Part shown: positions 63,196 through 64,000 of the stretch, piece after piece | Layout: each line of letters opens with the position of its first letter | How positions within the stretch are numbered: the stretch's first letter is position 1 | NCBI GenBank assembly: GCA_963965975.1 | Contig: OZ014413.1 | Coordinates: 1,428,501 to 1,492,500 of the forward strand | DNA from: Xestospongia bergquistia | Taxonomy: Eukaryota > Porifera > Demospongiae > Haplosclerida > Petrosiidae | Direction: 5' to 3' | Length of the DNA: 64,000 nucleotides | Program-made: the position numbers and the translations under genes | The notes under the pieces: model-generated | Seen by the model: only the letters and a program-made list of their open reading frames with translations | The model's database searches: none | Told to the model about the DNA's origin: nothing

Positions 63196-64000
63196 TCAAA
63201 CTTCAAAAGCTGAAAATGTATTGTTATAAATGGTTTCCTTAGTAACACCTAATGGTGACTCAAATAGAACTTGTCTCATTGCTTTAACATCTTCAATAGC
63301 ATCATGAGCTGAATAATTCTCACCAAAAAACCTCTTGTAGAGAGAAGATAGCGCTTTGCTAACTTTTGGTTTCTTTCTAGGGCTATCTGTTTCTTCAATA
63401 TTCATGAAAACTAATGGATTCTCTTTCTCTATTTTCTCAATTATGAGGAGGCTATCTGCGAAAAAGATATTTAATTTTGTTAAATGTTCTCGAGTCACAT
63501 TTATTTTTTCAAGAGCATTGAGAAGTACTGGGACGTCAAATTTCTTCCCATTATGAGCAATTAAAATAATGCGCGAATTGGGATTAGTTTGTTTCCTAAG
63601 CTCATGAAGATGTTGATAAAATTGATATATACCTGCTTCGTACTGTTCAGCTTTAACTGGTATGCCATATTTTGTCAATATATCCTTGCCTTGTCTATCT
63701 TTCTCAACTTTTAATTTGTTTATTCTTGAAGCGCCATCATTGATGTTCTTTTGTGGGATAAGATACTTTGACCACACCTCTGGTTCTTCCATTGCCCATG
63801 CTGCTATTTGACAGATATCAGGATCATCTTCTAGTAATCCAGTTGTTTCTAAGTCAAACAGAACGACAACATCACTACTACTTGATAGAGCTAAACTTCC
63901 TTCAAATGATCTTTTACAAATAGCGTTTCCTTTGTTGAATTCAATTATTTCAGTCAAAGAAGTCACAGTACATGAATGAGAAAGGAAGTGTTCTTTGGTA
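63196..64000 (-). CDS. DEDDh 3'-5' exonuclease with chimeric N-terminus (C8), open to window edge
   Basis: From an ATG at 63966 the frame gives 256 residues, but the same frame stays open to the window edge. The catalytic set is complete: FDLETTG, LIAHNGKKFDVPVL and SAHDAIEDVKAM. The first 27 residues do not match the C2/C6 N-terminus. With the codons upstream they read TKEHFLSHSCTVT then EFNKGNAICKRSFEGSLAL. That is the segment which, in long-type copies C3 and C7, lies after the exonuclease domain. The gene is thus a fusion joining the post-nuclease region of a long-type copy in frame to a short-type nuclease domain at the SSSSDVVVLF boundary. If the upstream part is intact, the product would have two tandem nuclease domains. 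Confidence 0.75.
   Translation of the reverse strand, partial: TKEHFLSHSCTVTSLTEIIEFNKGNAICKRSFEGSLALSSSSDVVVLFDLETTGLLEDDPDICQIAAWAMEEPEVWSKYLIPQKNINDGASRINKLKVEKDRQGKDILTKYGIPVKAEQYEAGIYQFYQHLHELRKQTNPNSRIILIAHNGKKFDVPVLLNALEKINVTREHLTKLNIFFADSLLIIEKIEKENPLVFMNIEETDSPRKKPKVSKALSSLYKRFFGENYSAHDAIEDVKAMRQVLFESPLGVTKETIYNNTFSAFEV

Overview
The window looks like AT-rich genomic DNA of an early-branching animal, most likely a demosponge such as Amphimedon. Three spliced genes with human orthologues (PAK1IP1, pirin, neurobeachin/LRBA) have many short GT-AG introns. The other genes are large, young, nearly intron-free families that resemble marine invertebrate expansions. The species call is an inference from gene content.

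Layout. Bases 1449-2415(+) hold the 3' exons of a PAK1IP1-like WD40 gene. Bases 2856-6274(-) hold a complete nine-exon pirin gene. Its first intron carries a decayed tyrosine-recombinase (DUF3504/Crypton-like) element with 28-bp terminal inverted repeats. Pirin and a very large neurobeachin/LRBA-family gene are divergent and share a short promoter region with a perfect CRE palindrome. The neurobeachin gene starts at 6669(+); I could trace 43 exons, with consistent phase, to 49393, where the BEACH domain has just begun. The rest of the gene lies beyond the window.

Three introns of the neurobeachin gene are hugely expanded and filled with other genes. Intron 15 (12008-27743) holds seven POT/SLC15-like transporter copies on both strands. 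Intron 35 (32086-47343) holds about ten more copies in tandem on the host strand, several of them dead. Intron 43 (49394 to the window end) holds at least eight DEDDh 3'-5' exonuclease copies, all antisense to the host. The host exons on either side of the first two arrays join in phase and match continuous stretches of animal neurobeachins, so the arrays are truly intronic rather than intergenic.

The transporter family keeps the GWIADxWxGRY loop, the central KYGGPF-SEEEVEDV linker and the late EF-xxAQTP-xxMKG segment, but has lost the ExxER proton-coupling motif of TM1. The exonucleases keep complete DEDDh catalytic sets in the intact copies. Longer paralogues carry a helical C-terminal module, and one of these ends in a Tyr/Glu/Asp/Pro repeat tail of roughly 200 residues. 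Fresh pseudogenes, segmental duplications, N-terminal stubs, chimeras and patches of near-identity show active birth-and-death inside the host introns. tRNA-like elements, foldback and mariner-like MITEs and minisatellites fill the rest.
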